A stretch of 12,976 nt of DNA, taken from NCBI GenBank assembly GCA_946479335.1, contig CAMLFP010000133.1, forward strand, positions 1 to 12,976, read 5' to 3'. Below the pieces are notes generated by a model, which saw nothing but the letters and a program-made list of their open reading frames with translations, had not been told where the DNA came from and did not search any database. The number at the start of each line of letters is the position of its first letter. The first letter of the stretch is position 1. Origin of the DNA: an uncultured Archangium sp. (GTDB taxonomy: Bacteria; Myxococcota; Myxococcia; Myxococcales; Myxococcaceae). Positions 8,203 through 12,976 of this stretch are shown here, piece by piece. A program made the translations under genes and the position numbers.

Positions 8203-9450
8203 TCACAGGCCTCCGGCCGAGGCGTCGGCCAGCGAGAGTTCGTCTTGCGCGATGGCGAGCCGCCACGCGTCGGCCAGCACGCCGTACGCCGCGTCGTGCA
8301 GCGAGATGGTGGTGGCGGCCGACTCCAGCACCGCGGCGAAGGGCACCGCGCCCACGCGGTACTGCATCAGCGTGGCGTCGGCGGTGGCGGCCGCGTCGGC
8401 CAACAGCGTGCCCTGGTACGACTCCCACACCGCGCGCAGGCGGCGCCACGTGGTGAGGCGCTGCGAGGTGCGCAGCGCGATGAGCTGCTCGACGGTGGTG
8501 ACGCCATGGCCCGCGGCTTCGCGCCGCGCCTCGGCCTCCGCCACCTCGCGCGACTGACGGCTCGCCGCGAAGACCGGCACCGGCACGCCCAGCGTCAGGC
8601 TCCACATCGGCGGCAACTGCCCGCGCACCATCACGCCCGCGCCCACCGAGAAGTCGGGGAAGTACTGCCGCGTCGCCAGCTCGCGCGCCCGCTGCGCACC
8701 GTCGACATCCAACTGTGACGCGCGGCGCTCCGGGCTGCGCTCGAGGAACGTCGCGACTGCAGCGGCCTCGTCCGGCGGCGGGGGGAACGCGAGCTGCGAG
8801 AGCGCGCGCCCGGCGATGGGCTCGTCGAGCGGCTTGTTGCGCAAGCGGTTGAGGGCCTGCACCTGCGTCGCCTCTTGCGCCAGCAGCAGCTCGCGCTGCG
8901 GCCCCAGCCGGCCCAGCTCGAGGCGCGCGCGCAGCACGTCGGCCTGCGCGCCCTGCCCCACCTCGTAGCGGCTCTGCGCGACGTCGAGGGCCTGCTGCAC
9001 CAGCGTGGTGAGGCGCGAGAGCAGCTCCAACCGCACGCGCGCCAACTGCAGCGCGAGGTACGCGCGGCGCACGTCAGCGATGGTGGTCAGCCGCAGGCGC
9101 TCGACGTCCAGCGCGCGTTGGTCGACCTCCACCGTGGCCAGCGCGCTGCGCAGCGACGTCTTCCCGGGGAAGGGGATGGTCTGCGACGCCATGAACAGCA
9201 CCCAGCTGGTCTCCATCTTCCCGACCTGCCAGCTGTTGAAGGTGTCGTTCTGTACGCCCACCTGCAGCATCGGGTCGGGCCACGCGCCGGCTTGCGGGAC
9301 GCGCTCGCGCGCCGCCTGCGTCTGCGCCCGCGCCTGCGCCAGCTCCGGCCGCGCGTTCACCGCCTCCTCCGTCAACGCCGCCAGCACCGCGTCGGGCTCG
9401 TCGGCCAGCGCGCCGCCCGCCAGCACCACCAGCAGCCACGCGGCCCTCAT
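8203..9450 (-). CDS. cusC: CusC-like outer-membrane efflux channel (TolC/OEP family)
   Basis: 415 aa. The reading frame stays open to base 10380, but the real start is the ATG at 9450: it begins a signal peptide MRAAWLLVVLAGGALA (cleavage after Ala16) and lies in an ATGA overlap with the upstream gene's stop. The mature protein has two OEP halves: an N-terminal half with helix ARPELAQARAQTQAARERV, then WPDPMLQVGVQND and QTIPFPGKTSLR, and long coiled helices (RLRLTTIADVRRAYLALQLA); the C-terminal half repeats this with YFPDFSVGAGVMVRG, LTLGVPVPVF and QYRVGAVPFAAVLE. It would form the trimeric channel and periplasmic tunnel through which CusA/CusB expel Cu(I)/Ag(I). Unlike E. coli CusC there is no lipobox Cys. 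Substrate is inferred from position next to cusBA. Confidence 0.93.
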   Translation of the reverse strand: MRAAWLLVVLAGGALADEPDAVLAALTEEAVNARPELAQARAQTQAARERVPQAGAWPDPMLQVGVQNDTFNSWQVGKMETSWVLFMASQTIPFPGKTSLRSALATVEVDQRALDVERLRLTTIADVRRAYLALQLARVRLELLSRLTTLVQQALDVAQSRYEVGQGAQADVLRARLELGRLGPQRELLLAQEATQVQALNRLRNKPLDEPIAGRALSQLAFPPPPDEAAAVATFLERSPERRASQLDVDGAQRARELATRQYFPDFSVGAGVMVRGQLPPMWSLTLGVPVPVFAASRQSREVAEAEARREAAGHGVTTVEQLIALRTSQRLTTWRRLRAVWESYQGTLLADAAATADATLMQYRVGAVPFAAVLESAATTISLHDAAYGVLADAWRLAIAQDELSLADASAGGL

Positions 9451-9989
9451 GACCGCACCGCCCTGCGCGCCCACTGGAGGCCGACGCCGCCCGCCAGCCC
9501 CGCGGCCAACGCCGCCACGCCCGCGAAGCCCACGCAGGTGCTGGCCAGCGCGCCCGTCGTCAGCCCGAAGACGGTGGCCGTCAGCAACAACCCCGCCGAG
9601 ACGCGCCGCGAGAAGGCCCAGTCGCCGATCAACAACCCCGCCGCCGCGCCGCCCAGCGTGCTGCTCGCGAAGCACAACTGCATGCACACCGGCCCGGAGC
9701 ACGCGTGGCCCACGCGCGCGCCGCACAACACCAGACCCATCGGCAACAGCCCGGTCGCGACGCCCATCAACACCGCGCGCGGCAGCCCGTGGCCGAACCA
9801 CAGCAACCCCGCTGCGCTGACAAAGAGCGCCGCGCCGAGGCTCGCCGTCATCACCGGGCGGCTCCCCACCAGCAGCGCGATGCCGACGATGGCCACCAGC
9901 GGCAGCGCGCCCAGCAGCGCCCGTCGCACGCGCGCCCACTCGTACGCGCGGCGCGCCCGGGCCTCCATGGTGTCGAGGTGCAGCTCCAT
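9447..9989 (-). CDS. Six-helix Cys-rich membrane protein, paralogue B (candidate metal-sensing anti-sigma or copper-binding protein)
   Basis: 180 aa. A short basic cytoplasmic N-terminus (ARRAYEWARVRRAL) is followed by about six hydrophobic segments (near 25-42, 46-64, 72-90, 103-121, 130-148, 153-172). It aligns along its length with the neighbouring 10026-10571 product, ungapped from residue 95: His95, Cys97, Cys102, Cys106 and Cys152 coincide, with a shared CVG(F/Y)xG...ALAAG(L/F)AGGV end. Cys110 and Cys150 of the other copy are Ser here, while Cys89 and Met103 are extra. Topology and position after a sigma gene recall NrsF/DUF1109 anti-sigma factors, but I cannot confirm family membership. 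The ATG at 9989 matches the paralogue's N-terminal length; no good ribosome site is visible and ATG 9968 is an alternative. Its stop overlaps cusC by 4 nt. Confidence 0.85.
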   Translation of the reverse strand: MELHLDTMEARARRAYEWARVRRALLGALPLVAIVGIALLVGSRPVMTASLGAALFVSAAGLLWFGHGLPRAVLMGVATGLLPMGLVLCGARVGHACSGPVCMQLCFASSTLGGAAAGLLIGDWAFSRRVSAGLLLTATVFGLTTGALASTCVGFAGVAALAAGLAGGVGLQWARRAVRS

Positions 9990-10025
9990 GCCGAAGTAGG
10001 CGCGGGCCGCGAAAAGCGTGACAGG

Positions 10026-10571
10026 TCAGCGCGTCGCGAAGCGCCGGCGCAGCAGTTGCGGCAGCACGCCGCCCGCGAAGCCCGCCGCCAGCGCCACGAG
10101 GCCCGAGTACCCCACGCAGGAGCACCCCATCGCGCCCGTCAGCAGCGAGATGGTCGACGCGCCCGCCCAGAAGCCGAGGCCCAGGTTGCGGCGCAGCGCG
10201 ATGACCGACACCAGCACGCCCGCGATGACGCCTCCCGCGGTGCACGCCGGCACGCACCACGACGAACAATGGCCGCTCGCGCAGCCGTGCCAGAGGTTGG
10301 CCACCAGCGACATCGTCAGGGGGATGACGCCCGCCAGCGCGCCCGGCAACAGCCCGCGCCCTGCCTCGCGGCCACGCCACAACAGCGCCACGCCGACGAG
10401 AAAGAGGAGCGGCCCCAGCACGGTGATGGACCCCGGCCGCCGCGACAGCAGCGCCGCCAACACCGCCAGCACCGCCAACGGCACCCCGCCCACCAGCGCC
10501 CGCACCACGCGCGCGCGCTCGTAGCTTTGGCGTGCGCGCCGCTCCAACTGCTGCAGGTCAGTCGAGCCCAT
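10026..10571 (-). CDS. Six-helix Cys-rich membrane protein, paralogue A, next to sigma factor (candidate anti-sigma factor)
   Basis: 181 aa. The cytoplasmic N-terminus LERRARQSYERARVVRAL precedes six hydrophobic segments (about 25-42, 48-65, 74-93, 107-125, 130-148, 153-172). Between helices 3 and 4 lies a His/Cys cluster: His95, Cys97, His101, Cys102, Cys106, Cys110; before helix 6 is Cys150-x-Cys152. A metal-binding or thiol-sensing site at the membrane or periplasmic face is plausible. It overlaps the sigma gene by 14 nt, as co-translated sigma/anti-sigma pairs often do, and lies 36 nt upstream of its own paralogue. By analogy with the six-TM NrsF (DUF1109) regulators of heavy-metal ECF sigma factors, I infer it sequesters the sigma factor until copper arrives. 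The sequence similarity to NrsF is not proven. Confidence 0.86.
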   Translation of the reverse strand: MGSTDLQQLERRARQSYERARVVRALVGGVPLAVLAVLAALLSRRPGSITVLGPLLFLVGVALLWRGREAGRGLLPGALAGVIPLTMSLVANLWHGCASGHCSSWCVPACTAGGVIAGVLVSVIALRRNLGLGFWAGASTISLLTGAMGCSCVGYSGLVALAAGFAGGVLPQLLRRRFATR

Positions 10572-11091
10572 AGAGCCTCCTGAAGGCTTCGCGCAGCCGG
10601 GTCAGCGCCCGGGCGCGGCGTTTGCGCAACGTGGCGCCGCCTGCGGAGCCCGCGGTCTCCCAGTAGGTCGCCACCAACGTCTCCTGGTCCATCGCCGACA
10701 AGGTGCCCAGCGCCTCGCGCGCGGCGTTCACCATCAGGCGCTGCTCCTGCTCCTCGACGGCGGCGCCTCCGTCACTCTCCGCGGGGCGCTCGTCGGTCGT
10801 CTCCCGGAGCCGCGCGGTGCGGGTGCGGCGCGTGCGGCACTCCCATGTCGCGATGCCCAGCGCCCACGGCATCGCCGGCCGCCGAGCGTCGTACGCATTG
10901 GCGCGCTCGAAGATGCGCAACATCGCCGACTGCGCGGCGTCGGCCCCGTCGGCGTCAGAGCCCAGCAACGCGACGCACAGCCTCCGGGTCGGCTCCCACA
11001 ACAACTGAAAGACGCGCGTGAAGACGGAGCGGTCGCCCTGCGCGAGCGCCTTCATCAGTTCATCCAACTCCTGGGCGTCGGGCGCGCTCAC
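10558..11091 (-). CDS. ECF (group 4) sigma factor, likely copper/heavy-metal responsive
   Basis: 177 aa, typical ECF length. Residues 14-88 are the sigma-2 region (RSVFTRVFQLLWEPTRRLCVAL, then DAAQSAMLRIFERANAYD and PWALGIATWECR), which binds core RNA polymerase and the -10. An acidic linker (about 97-118) leads to sigma-4 (about 120-174), with LSAMDQETLVATYW and the helix-turn-helix GATLRKRRARALTRLREAF that reads the -35. There is no C-terminal Cys-rich domain, so it differs from myxobacterial CorE-type copper sigmas that sense metal themselves; control by a separate membrane protein fits. The GTG at 11091 is chosen because an in-frame TAG lies at 11104-11106; GAGGT at 11106-11110 is a rather distant ribosome site. 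It is first in the operon leading to cusCBA and divergent from bufA. Confidence 0.94.
   Translation of the reverse strand: MSAPDAQELDELMKALAQGDRSVFTRVFQLLWEPTRRLCVALLGSDADGADAAQSAMLRIFERANAYDARRPAMPWALGIATWECRTRRTRTARLRETTDERPAESDGGAAVEEQEQRLMVNAAREALGTLSAMDQETLVATYWETAGSAGGATLRKRRARALTRLREAFRRLYGLD
10576..10581 (-). promoter_or_regulatory. AGGAGG ribosome-binding site inside the sigma gene for membrane protein A
   Basis: A perfect AGGAGG sits 4 nt before the ATG at 10571, within the 3' end of the sigma gene. It is read there as two AGG Arg codons, which are rare in this CGC/CGG-using DNA. It fixes the downstream start and indicates strong coupled translation of the candidate anti-sigma factor. 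Confidence 0.7.
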
Positions 11092-11174
11092 TGGCGCACG
11101 CGTCTACCTCGCCGCACCGCACCGCGTAAAAATCTCGGTGTAACCATTCTGCGAGGTCCTGCGTATGAAGCGGC
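11092..11174. promoter_or_regulatory. Divergent promoter region between sigma gene and bufA
   Basis: These 83 bp are the longest non-coding stretch in the window and the only place where promoters for both divergent units can sit. It contains an A-rich patch (11128-11133) directly upstream of a rightward ECF-type promoter. I see no equally good leftward promoter for the sigma operon; a weak TTCATA-N17-TGGTTA on the minus strand is not convincing. No terminator or riboswitch fold was recognised. Confidence 0.6.
11139..11165 (+). promoter_or_regulatory. Candidate ECF-sigma promoter TGTAACC-N16-CGTA for bufA
   Basis: The -35 TGTAACC (11139-11145) and -10 CGTA (11162-11165) are separated by 16 bp, with an A-tract just upstream that could act as an UP element. 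This closely resembles the GTAACC-N16-CGAA-type promoter reported for the metal-responsive sigma-F of Caulobacter, recalled from memory. Transcription would begin near 11171-11174, so the bufA mRNA (ATG at 11175) would be leaderless or nearly so. The assignment to the adjacent sigma factor is inferred from proximity. Confidence 0.55.
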
Positions 11175-11453
11175 ATGACCAAGACCACCCGAGGCCTCGT
11201 CCTGCTGTCTGCTGTTGCTGCGCTCTCCGCTTCTGCCGCCGACAAGAAGGCGACGAAAGAAAACAAGGTGAAGGACACCGACAAGGTGTCGTGTGAAGGC
11301 ATCAACGAGTGCAAGGGCAAGGGCGCGTGCGGCGGCGCTGGCCACGAGTGCGCCGGCAACAACGAGTGCAAGGGCAAGGGGTGGATCGTGGTGACCGCCA
11401 AGGAGTGCGCGGACAAGAAGGGCAAGAACCTCGGCCCCGCGAAGAGCATGTAA
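11175..11453 (+). CDS. bufA2: BufA2-type bufferin precursor (secreted Cys-rich copper-binding peptide)
   Basis: 92 aa. Residues 1-21 form a Sec signal peptide (MTKTTRGLVLLSAVAALSASA), then a Lys/Asp/Glu-rich spacer to about residue 38. The core has Cys40, 46, 52 and 59, 65, with an outlying Cys78. It contains two copies of C-x-G-x-N-E-C-K-G-K-G (from Cys40 and Cys59) separated by a GACGGAGHE stretch, the hallmark of BufA2-family metallophore precursors. In this family an MNIO enzyme modifies Cys residues (to thiooxazole in the studied bufferin) and the peptide is exported to buffer copper in the periplasm. The maturation enzyme is encoded 1 nt downstream. The ATG at 11175 gives a good signal peptide; only a weak GAAG (11167-11170) precedes it. 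Codon choice is less GC-biased in the Lys-rich part. Confidence 0.9.
   Translation: MTKTTRGLVLLSAVAALSASAADKKATKENKVKDTDKVSCEGINECKGKGACGGAGHECAGNNECKGKGWIVVTAKECADKKGKNLGPAKSM
11303..11380 (+). repeat. 21-bp perfect direct repeat inside bufA (11303-11323 and 11360-11380)
   Basis: An identical 21-base unit, starting CAACGAGTGCAAGG, occurs twice 57 bp apart in the same reading phase and encodes the NECKGKG part of each Cys motif. A weaker related CACGAGTGCGCCGG lies between them (from 11343). This suggests the Cys motif pair arose by internal duplication, or is kept similar by gene conversion. Confidence 0.85.
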
Positions 11454-11454
11454 T

Positions 11455-12948
11455 TTGTACGGCGTCGGCCTCCGCCCAAAGCACTACCGCGAGTTCCTCG
11501 AGGGCTCTCCACGCGTCGACTTCGTGGAGGCCATCTCCGAGAACTTCATGGGGCTGGGCGGCAGGCCGCTCGCCGTGTTGGAGCAGGCGCGGCGCGACCG
11601 CCCCGTCTTCCTCCACGGCGTCTCGTTGGGCCTCGCGTCGGTGGAGCCGCTCGACGAGCGCTACCTGACGCAGTGGAAGACGCTGGTGGAGCGCATCGAG
11701 CCCGCGGTGGTGAGCGATCATCTCTGCTGGGGCCGCGCGCACCGGCGCTATTCGCACGACCTCCTCCCCTTCCCCTTCACGCATGAGGCGCTGGCGCTGT
11801 GCGTCTCGCGCGTGCAGCAGGTGCAGGAGTTCCTCGGGCGGCAGCTGACGCTGGAGAACGTGTCGAGCTACCTCACCTTCGCGCGCAACGACTTCTCGGA
11901 GTGGGACTTCCTCGCCGAGCTGGTGAAGCGCAGCGGCTGCGGCGTGCTGCTCGACGTGAACAACATCTACGTCTCCGCGCAGAACCACGGCTTCGACGCC
12001 GACGCGTACCTCGCCGCGATTCCGCGCGAGAGCGTGACGCAGTTCCACCTCGCGGGGCACCAGCGGCGGCCGGACATCATCATCGACACCCATGACGGGC
12101 CGGTGAGCGACGAGGTGTGGGCGCTCTACGCGCGCGCGAAGCAGCGCTTTGGCGAAGCGCCCACCCTCATCGAGTGGGACGACGCGGTGCCCGAACTCGA
12201 GGTGCTGCTCGCCGAAGCGGAGAAGGCGCGCCGGTTCTCCTCCGCGACGTCGCACGCTTCGAGCGGGCCAGCGGCGCCCAGCGCGGTCGCCTTCGACGCC
12301 GTGGAACTGCGCGGCGTGCAGCACACGATGTTCTCCGCCATCTGCGACCCCGAGCCCGTGAGTGAGGCCGCCGCGAAGTTGGTGCTGCCGCACGGCGCGT
12401 TGACCAACACCCAGCGCCTCGAGGTCTACGCGGAGATGTACTGGCTGCGCATGCGCGACACGCTGCGCGACGCCTTCGCGAAGACGCGCGCCGCGGTGGG
12501 TGACGAGCGCTTCGACGGCTTCGTCGCCGACTTCCTGCGCGAACACCCCTCGACGCACTTCTCGCTCGATCGCCTTGGCGCGCAGTTCGCGCAGACGTTG
12601 CCCGCCGAGCTGCGTGACGCCGCCGCGTTGGAATGGGCGCGCGCCGAGTCATTCCTCGCCGTCGACGCGCCGGTGGTCGAGTTCAGCGCGCTGCAGGCCC
12701 ACCCGGCCGAGACCTGGGGCGCGCTCTCGCTGGAGCTGCACCCCTCGGTGCGCGTGCTGCGTGGCACCGTGGTGTGGCGCACTGGCTTCACCGTGCAGCT
12801 CGCGGACATCTCCGCCGAAGAGACCGCCGCGCTGCGCGGCGCACCGCTGGGCGAAGTGCTGGAGCCCTTCGGCGATGACGCGCAGGCCGCGTTGGACGCG
12901 CTGGCGAGCTGGTTCGGTGAATCGATGGTCTCACGCGTGCGCGAGTAG
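11455..12948 (+). CDS. bufB: Fusion of bufferin-maturing MNIO (DUF692, BufB) with DUF2063 partner (BufC)
   Basis: 497 aa. Residues 1-260 are a complete DUF692/MNIO TIM barrel: GVGLRPKHY, VEAISENF (Glu29/Asn30), LHGVSLG (His54), SDHLCWG (Asp88/His89), LTLENVSSY (Glu134/Asn135), LLDVNNIYVSAQNHGFD (Asp167/Asn169), FHLAGH (His198/His202), DTHDGP (Asp211/His213) and IEWDD (Glu240). These are the conserved positions that include the multinuclear iron ligands. After an Ala/Ser linker (262-280), residues 285-495 match DUF2063: TNTQRLEVYAEMYWLRMRD, FDGFVADFLREHPS, then a C-terminal beta domain with LHPSVRVLRG. In bufferin operons BufB and BufC are normally separate proteins that together recognise BufA and oxidise its Cys residues; here they are one polypeptide. 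TTG at 11455, 1 nt after the bufA stop, is the only start in this frame after TGA 11392-11394; GAAGAG (11441-11446) is a modest ribosome site. Confidence 0.95.
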   Translation: MYGVGLRPKHYREFLEGSPRVDFVEAISENFMGLGGRPLAVLEQARRDRPVFLHGVSLGLASVEPLDERYLTQWKTLVERIEPAVVSDHLCWGRAHRRYSHDLLPFPFTHEALALCVSRVQQVQEFLGRQLTLENVSSYLTFARNDFSEWDFLAELVKRSGCGVLLDVNNIYVSAQNHGFDADAYLAAIPRESVTQFHLAGHQRRPDIIIDTHDGPVSDEVWALYARAKQRFGEAPTLIEWDDAVPELEVLLAEAEKARRFSSATSHASSGPAAPSAVAFDAVELRGVQHTMFSAICDPEPVSEAAAKLVLPHGALTNTQRLEVYAEMYWLRMRDTLRDAFAKTRAAVGDERFDGFVADFLREHPSTHFSLDRLGAQFAQTLPAELRDAAALEWARAESFLAVDAPVVEFSALQAHPAETWGALSLELHPSVRVLRGTVVWRTGFTVQLADISAEETAALRGAPLGEVLEPFGDDAQAALDALASWFGESMVSRVRE

Positions 12949-12958
12949 GCTGCGCGCG

Positions 12959-12976
12959 ATGCCCGCCATCCACCCC
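12959..12976 (+). CDS. Possible start of a next gene in the bufferin operon (truncated by window end)
   Basis: An ATG 10 nt after the bufB stop opens a frame of six codons (MPAIHP) to the window edge. The spacing fits an operon, and a bufferin operon may continue with a DoxX-type membrane protein. No ribosome site is obvious and nothing about the product can be told from six residues. Confidence 0.25.

Noticed and set aside
7008..8456. A 482-codon frame on the + strand.
   Set aside because: It is a shadow of cusB and the end of cusC with no domain signal.
8203..10380. Reading the cusC frame as a 725-aa protein starting at 10380.
   Set aside because: The first 310 codons are an out-of-frame, Arg/Gly/Ala-rich shadow of the two membrane-protein genes; the signal peptide and ATGA overlap place the true start at 9450.
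11141..11163. A leftward promoter for the sigma operon on the minus strand (TTCATA-N17-TGGTTA).
   Set aside because: The match to -35/-10 consensus is poor and it overlaps the better rightward element.
11175..11453. Classing the small peptide as BufA1 (DUF2282).
   Set aside because: The doubled C-x-G-x-N-x-C-K-G motif is the BufA2 signature; the DUF2282 pattern is not seen.
11302..12558. A 418-codon frame on the - strand opposite bufA and bufB.
   Set aside because: It is antisense to two well-supported genes and shows Arg/His/Val-rich shadow composition.
1..12976. tRNA, rRNA, CRISPR arrays, insertion sequences, integrases.
   Set aside because: None was seen; the DNA is almost entirely occupied by the listed genes and composition is uniform, so there is no sign of recent transfer.

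Overview
The window is about 13 kb of very GC-rich, densely coding DNA with G/C-biased third codon positions, GTG/TTG starts and almost no intergenic space. This base composition, together with a C-type-lectin-like secreted protein and a HEAT-rich lipid-transfer-like protein, suggests a myxobacterium or close relative (Myxococcota). That assignment is an inference; no rRNA or tRNA gene is present to confirm it.

Left block (1-3589, + strand): a tightly packed three-gene unit for exported proteins. It holds the 3' part of a lectin-like protein, a membrane-anchored protein laid out like the N-terminal module of vitellogenin-type lipid-transfer proteins, and a small acidic lipoprotein. Genes 1 and 2 abut and genes 2 and 3 overlap by 4 nt. 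Function is unknown.

Central block (3547-11091, - strand): a six-gene copper/silver-efflux operon read right to left. The order is an ECF sigma factor, two paralogous six-helix membrane proteins with a shared His/Cys pattern (candidate metal-sensing anti-sigma factors), then CusC, CusB and CusA. Five of the six genes are coupled by overlap or 1-nt spacing. CusA keeps the three-methionine Cu(I)/Ag(I) site and its putative proton-relay residues.

Right block (11092-12948, + strand): an 83-bp divergent promoter region, then a small secreted Cys-rich peptide precursor matching BufA2-type bufferins, then one polypeptide that fuses the MNIO/DUF692 modifying enzyme (BufB) to a DUF2063 partner (BufC). 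Bufferins are recently described, post-translationally modified copper-binding peptides. A GTAACC-N16-CGTA element in front of bufA resembles promoters used by copper/heavy-metal-responsive ECF sigma factors.

Together the central and right blocks read as one copper-defence island. A sigma factor, held by a Cys-rich membrane protein, would switch on both a periplasmic copper-buffering peptide with its fused maturation enzyme and a tripartite pump that exports the metal. The most unusual points are the BufB-BufC fusion, the duplicated Cys-rich membrane proteins, and the divergent coupling of bufferin and CusCBA genes.
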